From positions 558,001-622,000 of the forward strand of contig NZ_BAAAPK010000001.1 in NCBI RefSeq assembly GCF_039531105.1: a DNA stretch of 64,000 bases, read 5' to 3'. Positions 25,472 through 33,798 of the stretch are shown here, one piece after another. Position numbers and translations under genes: made by a program. A model generated the notes under the pieces. The model was not told the DNA's origin and ran no database searches. It was given only the letters and a program-made list of their open reading frames with translations. Origin of the DNA: Microbacterium lacus (GTDB lineage: Bacteria > Actinomycetota > Actinomycetes > Actinomycetales > Microbacteriaceae). Numbering within the stretch: position 1 is the stretch's first letter; every line of letters starts with the position of its first letter.

Positions 25472-26628
25472 GCGGCGGAGACCCCTCGTGCAGAGGGGCG
25501 CGCTCGGGCCTTCTCGCGGGCGATCTCGTCCACCAGGTCGAGGTACCGCGCCGCGACGTCCGGCCACCCCAGGTGCTCGACACTCGCGCGGGCGCGCTTC
25601 GACCAGTCCGCGGAGTCCGCGGCGGCCAGGCGTTCGAACGCACGGCCGATCTCGCGGGCATCGGCGTCGACGAGGCAGCCGTTGCTCCCGTCGACGACCA
25701 CCTCGGGGGCGTAGCCGACGCGCGTGCAGACGACCGGGAGACCGGCGGCCAGCGCCTCGAGAACGACAAGCGCATTCGCCTCGTACGCGCTGGGGAGAGT
25801 GAGCATGTCGGCGGCCGCGAAGAACAGCGGCAGGTCGGTGCGGGTGCCCACGAACAGCACCCGTTCCGCGACTCCGCCCGCATCGGCGCGCGCACGGGCG
25901 GCCTCGATGGCCTGCGCGTTGCCGCCGACGACGAGCAGGAGGACGGACGGAGCCGTCTGCAGCGCGTCGATCGCGAGGTGCAGGCCTTTGCGGGCGAACT
26001 CGTGACCGACGAACAGAACGACCCGGGCGTCGTCTTCGAGGTGGAAGGCCGCGCGTGCGGCGCGACGCTCCTCGTCCGTCGGCGGATGGAAGGCGTCGAG
26101 GTCCACGCCGTTCGGGATGACGACGATGCGGGAGCGCACGCGGCCGTACACGCGTCGGAGGGTCTCGGCCTCGGAGGGTGAGAGGGCGACGACCACGCGA
26201 TGCAGTCCCCAGCGATAGCGGATGGCGTCGCGGACGAAAGTGAAGACGTGCGTGGGATTGCGCACCATCCGCCACGTTCCCTGCCCCCGCGCACGCATCG
26301 CCGCCCCCACGACGCCGTGGTTGACGTAGATGTCACCCGTCATGACGTTGTTGTGACAGATCGACACCGCCGCAGGTCGCTCCCGGAGGAATCGTCGTGC
26401 GCGGACGGTGCCGACGGTGGTGAACCACACCATCCGGCGGAAGAGCGCCAGGACGCGGAAGAACGGATGCCGGGGCCAGGGCCGTTCGGGCCGACGCTGC
26501 GCCGTCGCGACGGTGAACGAATCGACCCGGCGGCCCCGCGCCTCGAACTCGTTCTGCAGGTTCCACGCGACCCCGGCGACGCCGCTGCCGGGACCGATGA
26601 ACGGAGCGATCTGCACGATCGGATTCAC
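25468..26628 (-). CDS. Glycosyltransferase family 4 (paralogue of the next gene downstream)
   Basis: The 386-residue GT-B protein has FIGPGSGVAGVAWNLQNEF at the start, VSICHNNVMTGDIYVNHG, VIPNGVDLDAFHPP, VGHEFARKGLHLAIDAL, and E-x7-E in PSAYEANALVVLEAL. It is the duplicate partner of the enzyme at 24332-25471. The GTG at 26628 was preferred to farther upstream starts because family similarity begins with IVQIAPFIG right after it and it overlaps the upstream stop by 4 bases. The unusual conserved ICHN...YVNHG segment is not a generic GT4 feature and may define the acceptor site. Confidence 0.9.
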   Translation of the reverse strand: MNPIVQIAPFIGPGSGVAGVAWNLQNEFEARGRRVDSFTVATAQRRPERPWPRHPFFRVLALFRRMVWFTTVGTVRARRFLRERPAAVSICHNNVMTGDIYVNHGVVGAAMRARGQGTWRMVRNPTHVFTFVRDAIRYRWGLHRVVVALSPSEAETLRRVYGRVRSRIVVIPNGVDLDAFHPPTDEERRAARAAFHLEDDARVVLFVGHEFARKGLHLAIDALQTAPSVLLLVVGGNAQAIEAARARADAGGVAERVLFVGTRTDLPLFFAAADMLTLPSAYEANALVVLEALAAGLPVVCTRVGYAPEVVVDGSNGCLVDADAREIGRAFERLAAADSADWSKRARASVEHLGWPDVAARYLDLVDEIAREKARARPSARGVSAA

Positions 26629-28577
26629 GATCCGCTCCTCCGCGCGACCCGGGCCTCCACCCGCACCGGTCCGAGCCGGTACAGCGCTGCGCGCCGACGG
26701 GCGCTGCGTCCCCGCTCGCCGGGGAGGAGGATCGCGCGGGCCATCGCGCCGGCCCAGTCCGCGACCCGCGCGCTCAGCCACCCCGCCTCGCCGAAGTGCT
26801 TGCGCAGGTACCGCTCCTGCGACGCATGGAAGTGCACTTCTCGGCGGCGCGGGTCCGAGCTGGTGCCTGCTCCGACGTGCTGGGCGAGCACACCGGGCAC
26901 GACAGCGTGTCGCCACCCCAGCCGGTGGGCGCGATAGGCCCAGTCCGTCTCCTCGGCGTAGAGGAAGAACCGCTCGTCGAAGCCCCCGACCTGCGCGAGC
27001 GCCTCGGCGCGCAGGAGCAGGACCGAGCCGATCACGAATCGGGGACCGCGGCCGCCGAGCCGAGCGAGCCCCAGCGCTTCCAGCCATGCGCGCGCGGGAC
27101 TCGGGAAGGGCCATTCCACCCGCGCGGGTCGACCGGCGTCGTCCCGCTGTTCCGGGCCGACGCTCGCGATGTCGGGTGCCGACCGCAGGGCCCGGTGGAG
27201 CGAGGCGATCGCGGCGCGTTCGATGCGCGCGTCGGGATTGACCAGCAGGATGTCGGCGCCCGGCAGGAGTCGATCACGCAGTCCGATGTTGACGGCCGCA
27301 CCGAAACCGATGTTCGCCCCGGAGTCGATGTAGCGCACACCGAACGCGCGGCACAGCTCGGCGATCTCGGGCAGGGAGGAGTTGTCGATCACCGTGACCG
27401 GCAGCCCACCGAGAGGATCGAGGGCCTCGCGCAGCAGCTCGGGCGCACGATAGGCCACGACGATCACCTCCACGGCGGGCACGACGGCGGACGACGCGTG
27501 GATCGCCACGTCGTACAGGCGCTCATAGTCCTCGGCGATCGACGCCCAGGTGCACCGGGCGGCGCGTGCGAATCCGGCTGCGCGGAGTTCCGCCGACTGC
27601 GCCCCGGCCGCCTCGACGAGGGCCGTGGCCAGGGCGGCGGCATCCGCCCGCGGCACGACGATGCCGGCGCCCCCGACGACGTCCGGCAGCGCGCCCGCGT
27701 CGCTCGAGACGACGGGCACACCGCACGCCATCGCCTCGATCGCGACGCGCCCGAACTGCTCGGTCCACCGGCTCGTCGGGAGCGACGGCACCGCCAGGAC
27801 GTCCACCGAGCGGTAGAACGCGGGCACGGCCGGGGGAGAGAGGGCGCCCACGAGCTCGACTCTGTCGGACACCCCGAGCCGGGTTGCGCGATCGACCAGC
27901 TCCGACGCGAGCGGGCCCGATCCGGCGATGCGTGCGTGCAGCGCCGGAGCCTTCGCCAGCGCCTGCAGCAGAACATCGACTCCCTTCTCGGGCACGAGAC
28001 GGCCGATGAAGCCGACGGTGGTTCCGGTTCGGGTCAGCGGCTCCGCGCCGGCGCTGAACTCGGCGGGATCGATACCCAACGGGATGACCGTGGCGGTGCC
28101 GGGGAACCCCTTGTCCTCTGCGATCCGCGCGGCCTGGCTGCTGCAGGCGGAGATGCCGCGGGCGTGGCGCAGCGCTGCGCGCTCGAGCCACCGGAACGGG
28201 ATCGGATACCGCTTGTGGAGGTTCTGCGCCGTATAGAGCACGTACGGCGCCCGCTGACGGCGGAGCAGCCGCAGAAGCAGAATCTCCGCGGTCGCCAGTG
28301 CGAACGGCTCTTCGTGCACGTCGATCACGTCCCACTCGTCACCGAGGAGGCGCCACAGAGGCCGCGGGTCGTACAGGAACAGGGCGGGGTGTGTGCCCCA
28401 CGTGCGCACCGGCGTCGCGCCCGGCTCTTCGCCCGGCGCAAGGGACACCTCGGCGCCACCGGCATGCCATCGACTCGCCGTCACGAGCGTGACATCCATC
28501 CCTCGCGCTCGCAGCGCCCGGTCGCGACCGCGCCAGGCGGAGACCGTGGAGCTGTGCGAGATCCGCAGTACGCGCAC
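26625..28577 (-). CDS. Bifunctional GT4-GT2 fusion glycosyltransferase
   Basis: The 650-residue protein joins two complete glycosyltransferase folds. Residues 1 to about 365 form a GT-B family 4 module with VIPLGIDPAEF, IGRLVPEKGVDVLLQAL and the donor-side segment WTEQFGRVAIEAMACGVP. Residues about 370-600 form a GT-A family 2 module of the rhamnosyltransferase kind, with VIVVAYRAPELL, GANIGFGAAVNIGL, LLVNPDARIE, VGGFDERFFLYAEETDWAYR and a terminal amphipathic helix. Two sugars could be added in sequence by one chain. It is the first gene of the five-gene minus-strand operon; its promoter lies in the 50 bases before 28628. Confidence 0.9.
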   Translation of the reverse strand: MRVLRISHSSTVSAWRGRDRALRARGMDVTLVTASRWHAGGAEVSLAPGEEPGATPVRTWGTHPALFLYDPRPLWRLLGDEWDVIDVHEEPFALATAEILLLRLLRRQRAPYVLYTAQNLHKRYPIPFRWLERAALRHARGISACSSQAARIAEDKGFPGTATVIPLGIDPAEFSAGAEPLTRTGTTVGFIGRLVPEKGVDVLLQALAKAPALHARIAGSGPLASELVDRATRLGVSDRVELVGALSPPAVPAFYRSVDVLAVPSLPTSRWTEQFGRVAIEAMACGVPVVSSDAGALPDVVGGAGIVVPRADAAALATALVEAAGAQSAELRAAGFARAARCTWASIAEDYERLYDVAIHASSAVVPAVEVIVVAYRAPELLREALDPLGGLPVTVIDNSSLPEIAELCRAFGVRYIDSGANIGFGAAVNIGLRDRLLPGADILLVNPDARIERAAIASLHRALRSAPDIASVGPEQRDDAGRPARVEWPFPSPARAWLEALGLARLGGRGPRFVIGSVLLLRAEALAQVGGFDERFFLYAEETDWAYRAHRLGWRHAVVPGVLAQHVGAGTSSDPRRREVHFHASQERYLRKHFGEAGWLSARVADWAGAMARAILLPGERGRSARRRAALYRLGPVRVEARVARRSGS

Positions 28578-28627
28578 GCATCCTCCTCACTCGGCGGTCC
28601 GTCTCCATCATCGCCTAGGATCGGCTC

Positions 28628-29647
28628 ATGCTGGGGCCGCTCGCCGTCGTCCTCCCGCTGGTCCTCGCGGGCGTCCTGCTGGCCAGCGCTGTCGGCAAGC
28701 TGCGGCACCCGGATGATCCGGCCGGGTGGGCCGAGCTCGGCGTGCCGAAAGCGCTGCGTCGACCCTGGCTCGTGCGCATCCATCCCTGGGCCGAACTCGC
28801 GCTCGCCGTCGCCCTCGCGGTGCTGGGCGGGCTGCTCGGCATCCTCGCCGCCGTCGTCGCCGCCATCCTGATGGCGGCCTATCTGTGGCTGGTCTGGCGC
28901 ACGCTTCTTCGTGAGGTCGACGCGAGCTGCGCGTGCTTCGGGGAGCGTCGTCCGGTCACGCGGGTCACCGTGATCCGCAACGCGTGGCTCACGGTGCTGG
29001 CGCTGGGCACGGCGTGCGTCATCGGGATCACCCCGCTCGTGGGCGGCGCGGTCGCTGCGGCCGTGATGACCGCGGAGCCCGGCTGGCTGCTGGGGGTGGC
29101 CGTCGCCGTGATCACCGTTCTGGTGATCCGCTGGCCCGAGGGGGGTACCGACGGGACGGATGCCGTCCCCGCCGCATCCGCGGTCGTGACGGCATCCGAC
29201 GACGAACTCGACTACGTGCGCACGCGGACGCCGTCTGTGCCCGTGACCCTCGCGGACGGATCTCTGGTGAACCTGCAGCAGCTCACCATGCTGCGTCCGA
29301 TGCTCCTGCTGTCGGTGTCGGCGACCTGCGGCGGTTGCGAGCCCGTCATCGAGAAAGTGCCCGAGTGGCGCAGGCTTCTTCCCGAAGTCGACGTGCGCCT
29401 GCTGCTGTCCCATGCTCCGCAGGACGGCACCCTCACCGAGCTCACCGCACCGCAGTCGCTGCACGATCCGCATGGTTATGTCAGCGGATCGCTCGCGGAG
29501 TACTGGAGCACCCCGACCGCGGTCCTCTTCGGCGTCGACGGCCTCCTGGCCGGCGGTCCCGAGGTCGGCTACCTCGACATCGTCCGGTTCGTCGAGGACA
29601 TCGATGCGACTCTCCACCCGCCGGCGCTCGACCCGGGAGCGCCGTGA
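28628..29647 (+). CDS. MauE-like membrane protein fused to a thioredoxin-like domain
   Basis: The 339-residue protein has an N-terminal MauE/DoxX-like domain with about four or five transmembrane helices (residues 5-165), including the family motif CACFG at residues 101-105. A linker follows, then a thioredoxin-like domain with a CGGC pair at residues 234-237 and LFGVDGLLAGGPEVG near the end. MauE proteins in methylamine operons help form disulfides in an exported subunit. The fusion suggests an envelope thiol-redox device, with the membrane cysteines passing electrons to or from CGGC. It heads a three-gene operon with 4-base overlaps. The protein substrate is unknown. Confidence 0.8.
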   Translation: MLGPLAVVLPLVLAGVLLASAVGKLRHPDDPAGWAELGVPKALRRPWLVRIHPWAELALAVALAVLGGLLGILAAVVAAILMAAYLWLVWRTLLREVDASCACFGERRPVTRVTVIRNAWLTVLALGTACVIGITPLVGGAVAAAVMTAEPGWLLGVAVAVITVLVIRWPEGGTDGTDAVPAASAVVTASDDELDYVRTRTPSVPVTLADGSLVNLQQLTMLRPMLLLSVSATCGGCEPVIEKVPEWRRLLPEVDVRLLLSHAPQDGTLTELTAPQSLHDPHGYVSGSLAEYWSTPTAVLFGVDGLLAGGPEVGYLDIVRFVEDIDATLHPPALDPGAP

Positions 29648-30306
29648 CTCCGGCGTTCACCATCCTGACCGTCTGCACCGGCAACATCCACCGGTCGGCG
29701 CTCGCGGCGACACTGCTGGAGACGTGGAGGTCGTGGTACTTGCCCGCACAGACGGCGTCGCTGATCAGGGTGCACAGCGCCGGCTTCGCCGCGCCGGTGG
29801 GCTCGCCGATGGGTGAGCACGTGCGGCTCGTCGCCGCCGCCCTGGGCGGCGACGGCACTGCGCACCGCGCGACGCAGCTGACGGACGAGATGATCGCCTC
29901 CGCGGACCTGGTTCTCGTCGCCAGCCGCCGCCAGCGCGACGAGGCGCTCGCCCGCGTACCGTCGGCGCTGCGCACGACCTTCACGATGCGCGAAGCGGGC
30001 CGCATCTGCGAAGCACTGCCGCCGGCGTCGCCCGCGGACCTCGTGTCGCTCCGCTCCGTGGTGGCGCTCATGGCGGATCACCGTGGCGAGCACGCCGATC
30101 CCGGCTCGGACGATGTGATCGACCCGCAGGGCCGCGACCTCGACGCGTACGTGCAGATGACCAGGGAAGAGGTCGTTCCGCTGGCGCGGCTCGGCGCGGC
30201 CCTCTTCGGGATGCCCGCCGCCGACCTGCGGGCCTACCTCGCCGTCGTCGACGATCCTGCCGCCGTCCTCGCGATGCTGGGCACGGACCCCGCGGCGACG
30301 TCGTGA
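29644..30306 (+). CDS. Low-molecular-weight protein-tyrosine-phosphatase-like protein
   Basis: The 220-residue protein has the LMW-PTP P-loop CTGNIHRS at residues 11-18, fitting C-x5-R-S, and a possible general acid in DVIDPQG near residue 160. It is longer than typical LMW-PTPs (about 150 residues), with inserts and an added C-terminal segment. The second P-loop cysteine of the VCxGNxCRS consensus is replaced by His. In capsule systems such phosphatases dephosphorylate Wzc-type kinases, so the kinase at 11811-13337 is the natural partner. The GTG start overlaps the previous stop and the stop overlaps the next start. Confidence 0.82.
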   Translation: MTPAFTILTVCTGNIHRSALAATLLETWRSWYLPAQTASLIRVHSAGFAAPVGSPMGEHVRLVAAALGGDGTAHRATQLTDEMIASADLVLVASRRQRDEALARVPSALRTTFTMREAGRICEALPPASPADLVSLRSVVALMADHRGEHADPGSDDVIDPQGRDLDAYVQMTREEVVPLARLGAALFGMPAADLRAYLAVVDDPAAVLAMLGTDPAATS

Positions 30307-31475
30307 CCGCCCCCCTGCGCGTCGCGCATCTCGACCACACCTCGGCCGGCGGCGGTGCCGAGTACGCCCTCGCACGCATGCTCGCCGCCGGTGTGCCGTG
30401 GCGGCCGCTCCTCCTCCTCCCCCGTGGGCAGCGCGGCGGTGCGTTCACGGCGATCGACGGCCGGGTCGGCGTGCGCACGAACGGTGTCGCACAGCCCGCC
30501 GGGGTGAGCGGCGGCTCCGCCGCGACTGTGGGCGCCGCGGCCCTCAGACTCGCGATCCAGGCGCTGTCGACGCGGCTGCACCGTGGATGGCGCACCGCCG
30601 ACATCGTCGACGCGAACACCGCCCGCGCCGCGGCATACGGGGCGCTCGCCGCTCTGCTCTCGCGCCGGCCGTTCGTCGTCCACCTGCGGGATCTGGTCGA
30701 CGCGGAGTCCCTCGGCACGTTCGGGTTCGCCATGATGTCGCGCATCGCGCTGCCCCGCGCGGACGGCGTGATCGCGAATTCGCGCGCGACCCTGCTCTCC
30801 GCGGCGCCGTTCGTGCGGTCACGCGCGCTCACCGCCGTGATCCCCAGCGCCTCGGGGCTGTCCGGTCGGCCGTCGACCTCGCCGCCGGTCCGATCCGACG
30901 GACCCCTGCGGGTGGGGATGCTGGCACGCATCGATCCCTGGAAGGGTCAGTCGCTTCTCCTCGAGGCGTTCGCCGTCGCGTTCGCCGACGGTGATGAGGT
31001 TCTCGAGTTCGCCGGGGGTGCGCCGTTCGGGCACGAGTCTCACGTCGCCGAGCTGTCCGCGCGGGCTCGCGCGCTCGGGATCGCGGATCGCGTCGTGTTC
31101 TCCGGTCACGTCGAGGATGTCCCGGCGGCGCTCGCGCGCTGGGACATCGCGGTCCAGGCGTCGCTCCGCCCGGAGCCTCTCGGCCAGAATGTCCTCCAGT
31201 ACCTGTCGGCGGGGGTCGCGTGCATCGTGGCGGATGAAGGCGGGCCGGCTGAGTGGGTCGAGGACGGACGCAACGGCACGCGATTCGCGCCGCGCGACAG
31301 CGCGGCGCTCGCCGCCGCGCTGCGCGCCCTGGCGGCTGACCCCGCTCGACGGGCGAGGTTCGGCGCCGCCGGACCGCGTACGCCCGGCTTGCTCACGGAC
31401 GCTGAGGTCGTCGCCGCGCACGCCGACTTCTATCGGGAGGTGGCGCGGCGACCTCAGTCGCACACGCGGGCGTAG
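30303..31475 (+). CDS. Glycosyltransferase family 4
   Basis: The 390-residue GT-B protein has LDHTSAGGGAEYALARML at the N-terminus, PFVVHLRDLVD in the acceptor half, GMLARIDPWKGQSLLLEAF opening the donor half, and a donor-site segment RPEPLGQNVLQYLSAG in place of the usual E-x7-E spacing. It sits last in the MauE-PTP-GT operon with a 4-base overlap. Its 3' end overlaps the convergent membrane glycosyltransferase gene by 22 bases, so the two messages are complementary at their ends. Sugar specificity is unknown. Confidence 0.87.
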   Translation: MTAPLRVAHLDHTSAGGGAEYALARMLAAGVPWRPLLLLPRGQRGGAFTAIDGRVGVRTNGVAQPAGVSGGSAATVGAAALRLAIQALSTRLHRGWRTADIVDANTARAAAYGALAALLSRRPFVVHLRDLVDAESLGTFGFAMMSRIALPRADGVIANSRATLLSAAPFVRSRALTAVIPSASGLSGRPSTSPPVRSDGPLRVGMLARIDPWKGQSLLLEAFAVAFADGDEVLEFAGGAPFGHESHVAELSARARALGIADRVVFSGHVEDVPAALARWDIAVQASLRPEPLGQNVLQYLSAGVACIVADEGGPAEWVEDGRNGTRFAPRDSAALAAALRALAADPARRARFGAAGPRTPGLLTDAEVVAAHADFYREVARRPQSHTRA

Positions 31476-32995
31476 AGGCGAACCCCGCCGAAGAATCGCG
31501 GCTCATCCGACCGGGCGTCCGCCCGGCACCCCCAGTGCTCGTCGATGTCACGGAGGTCACCGGCCGAGGGTTCGTCCAGACTCACGATCCACACCGTGCC
31601 TACCGGGCGCGTACTTTCCCCGGCCCCGCGGAACGTGAGCGGATCCGTCGCGGCGATGCTCTGCTGATCGAGCCGCGGGTGCGTGCCCGCCACGAGTTCC
31701 GCCCGCAGTCGTGATGCCCATTCGTCCTCCTGCAGCACGCGGGCGAGGGACAGGGCGACGGCCGAGTGCGCGCTCTCCTGGATGACGACCACCCCGTCCC
31801 CGACCTCGGCCCGTGCTGCGAGCTCGGCTCCGAGCGCCGGGAAGTCGTCGTAGAGCCCCGGCGGGCGCACGAGCTGCGTCGCTGCGAACGCCACAGCGGC
31901 GAGCAGAAGCGCGGACGCCGTGAGTCCGGCGACCCGCGACCACGGGCTCCGGCCACGGAGGGCGGCGGACACGGCGCAGCCCACGATGAGGGCGGCGCCG
32001 ATCGAGATCCAGGTCAGGTAGCGAGCGGTGTAGACCGGCGTGAAGACCCACGATGCGACGAACAGCGCGGTCGGCGCGACGAAGGTCAGTGTCGCAGCGA
32101 AGACGAGACCGCGCACGCGTTCAGGCTGCCCGCGGCGGGCGAGGGCGAACCAGGCGGCGATCGCCGCGATCGCCAGGACCGTCAGCCCGAGCGCGTCCCA
32201 GACGACCGCACGGTAGGCGGAGACCCCGGCGACCTGTGCGAGCGCAGCCGTCGCGGAACGCACGTCCGGGGGCGTCAGCCACGCGATCTGAGATTGCTGA
32301 CCACTGCCGATCACGCCGAGGGCTCCTGCCGCGGCGAGTGCCGGCAGGCTCCATATCGCCCATCGTCGCCACCACGAGGGCTCTCGACCGACACCGATCA
32401 CCGCGATGCACGCCAGGGCGACCGCGCTGATCAGGTGCATCGACACCGCGGCGAGCGCAGCGGCCGAGTACACCGCCCAGACGCCGCGGTTCCGAGGCCC
32501 GGCTCGATCCGCCGCGGCGATCGCCGCCGTCACGCACGCCAGCATCAGCGCGTACGGTCGCGCCGTCATGCCGGCGGTGATCGCCGCGCCGTTCACGGCG
32601 AACATGATCCCCGCGGCGGTTCCCGCGACGGCTCCCCACCAGCGGAGCGCGACGGCGGCGATCAGCGCGGCGGAGGCGGCGAAGGCGAGAATCGACACGA
32701 GGCGCAGACCGATGCCGTCGCCCAGGAGCGGCGCCAGCAGGTGCGCGAGCAGGTAATACGGCACCACGACCGCATCGCCGTCCGCGACGGCGCGCAGCAG
32801 ATCGCGAACGTCCAGTCCCGCGTGCAGGGCGGTCGCGTACTCGTCGCGCCAGAGCGGGACCACGGCGCTGCGCGCGCTCGCCAGCACGCCGGCCAGCAGC
32901 GCAGGCAGAGCGGACGTCAGCAGCCGCGTCGGGAGGGCCGGCGAGAACCCCTCGGAAACCCGCGGATCACCGTCGATCCGTGTCACGGTGGCCAT
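31454..32995 (-). CDS. GT-C type membrane glycosyltransferase (PMT/ArnT-like)
   Basis: The 513-residue protein has about eleven transmembrane helices. The first extracytoplasmic loop carries PLWRDEYATALHAG near residues 48-61, with the acidic Asp-Glu pair typical of GT-C enzymes that use lipid-phosphate sugar donors outside the membrane. A soluble C-terminal domain of about 130 residues follows, with Cys residues in HWGCRADA and at the extreme end. It may decorate the polymer or proteins at the surface. The ATG at 32995 lies only 81 bases from the divergent lipoprotein gene. It overlaps the previous gene by 22 bases tail to tail. Confidence 0.82.
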   Translation of the reverse strand: MATVTRIDGDPRVSEGFSPALPTRLLTSALPALLAGVLASARSAVVPLWRDEYATALHAGLDVRDLLRAVADGDAVVVPYYLLAHLLAPLLGDGIGLRLVSILAFAASAALIAAVALRWWGAVAGTAAGIMFAVNGAAITAGMTARPYALMLACVTAAIAAADRAGPRNRGVWAVYSAAALAAVSMHLISAVALACIAVIGVGREPSWWRRWAIWSLPALAAAGALGVIGSGQQSQIAWLTPPDVRSATAALAQVAGVSAYRAVVWDALGLTVLAIAAIAAWFALARRGQPERVRGLVFAATLTFVAPTALFVASWVFTPVYTARYLTWISIGAALIVGCAVSAALRGRSPWSRVAGLTASALLLAAVAFAATQLVRPPGLYDDFPALGAELAARAEVGDGVVVIQESAHSAVALSLARVLQEDEWASRLRAELVAGTHPRLDQQSIAATDPLTFRGAGESTRPVGTVWIVSLDEPSAGDLRDIDEHWGCRADARSDEPRFFGGVRLYARVCD

Positions 32996-33076
32996 CGTAG
33001 CGCCGCGCCCGCCCGTGACCTCTCCGTGACCGATTTCCCTGGTGAACCACAGGCGCCCTCAGCCAGGATCGGGACC

Positions 33077-33796
33077 ATGGTCTCACCTCGCCTCCTCGTC
33101 GTCCCCGTCCTGGCCGCGCTCGCGGTCGGCGCGTTCGCCGGCTGCGCAGCGACACCCGCCGACGCCCCGTCGCCGACCGGCACGGACCCTGCCACGCAGA
33201 CCGAGCTCGACGCGGCCTGGCTGGACGGCGGGCGCATCATCGGCCTCGTCACCTCCGGCAGCTCCAGCTGCGTGCCCGCCGCGGACGCCGCGACGGTCGA
33301 AGCCGACGGCTCGCTCCTGGTGACTCTCGTCGAACCGGATGCCGAGACGGCGTGCACGCGCGACCTCGTGCCGCGCGTCACGCTGGTGGAGGTTCCGGAG
33401 GGAGTGGATCCGACGCAGGATCTCGCGATCATCGTGTCCGGTGACGGCTATTCCGGACAGGTCGAGCTCGACGGCGTCACCGGCCTCGCCGGCGGCGGAA
33501 TGACGGACTACCTGCCGAGCGCCGGATGGACGGACACGGACGGACAGTTCGTGGTGCTGACATGGGGTTCGTCCTCCTGCGCCCCGATCGTCGACCAGGT
33601 GGCGGCATCCGGCCCCGCAGAAGTGACGGTCACTTTCCAGACGCCCCCGGCCGATCAGGTCTGCACGATGGACATGGCGCCGCGCGCATTCGTGGCGGTC
33701 GTGGACGGACTCGAGGAAGACGGCGACGTGTCGCTCGTGCTCGCCGGCACCCCCGGGTTCGATGATGTGCGTATCCCGATCTACGGAGAGGACTGA
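33077..33796 (+). CDS. Lipoprotein with duplicated cysteine domain, unknown function
   Basis: The 239-residue protein has a lipoprotein signal with the lipidated Cys at residue 23 (GAFAGC). The mature part contains two copies of a domain of about 95 residues. In each copy a GSSSC-x-P element is followed 30-45 residues later by C-T-x-D-x-x-P-R. In the first copy these are GSSSCVP and CTRDLVPR; in the second, GSSSCAP and CTMDMAPR. Each domain probably has one disulfide. It is paralogous to the next gene, two bases downstream. Homology to a named family was not recognised. It is likely anchored outside the membrane. Confidence 0.8.
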   Translation: MVSPRLLVVPVLAALAVGAFAGCAATPADAPSPTGTDPATQTELDAAWLDGGRIIGLVTSGSSSCVPAADAATVEADGSLLVTLVEPDAETACTRDLVPRVTLVEVPEGVDPTQDLAIIVSGDGYSGQVELDGVTGLAGGGMTDYLPSAGWTDTDGQFVVLTWGSSSCAPIVDQVAASGPAEVTVTFQTPPADQVCTMDMAPRAFVAVVDGLEEDGDVSLVLAGTPGFDDVRIPIYGED

Positions 33797-33798
33797 TC

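Noticed and set aside
24335..26336. A single 1012-residue protein continuing from the glycosyltransferase at 23298
   Set aside because: The upstream extension is Arg/Pro-rich frame-shadow sequence across two well-supported genes. The GTG at 24335 with a 4-base overlap is the real start.
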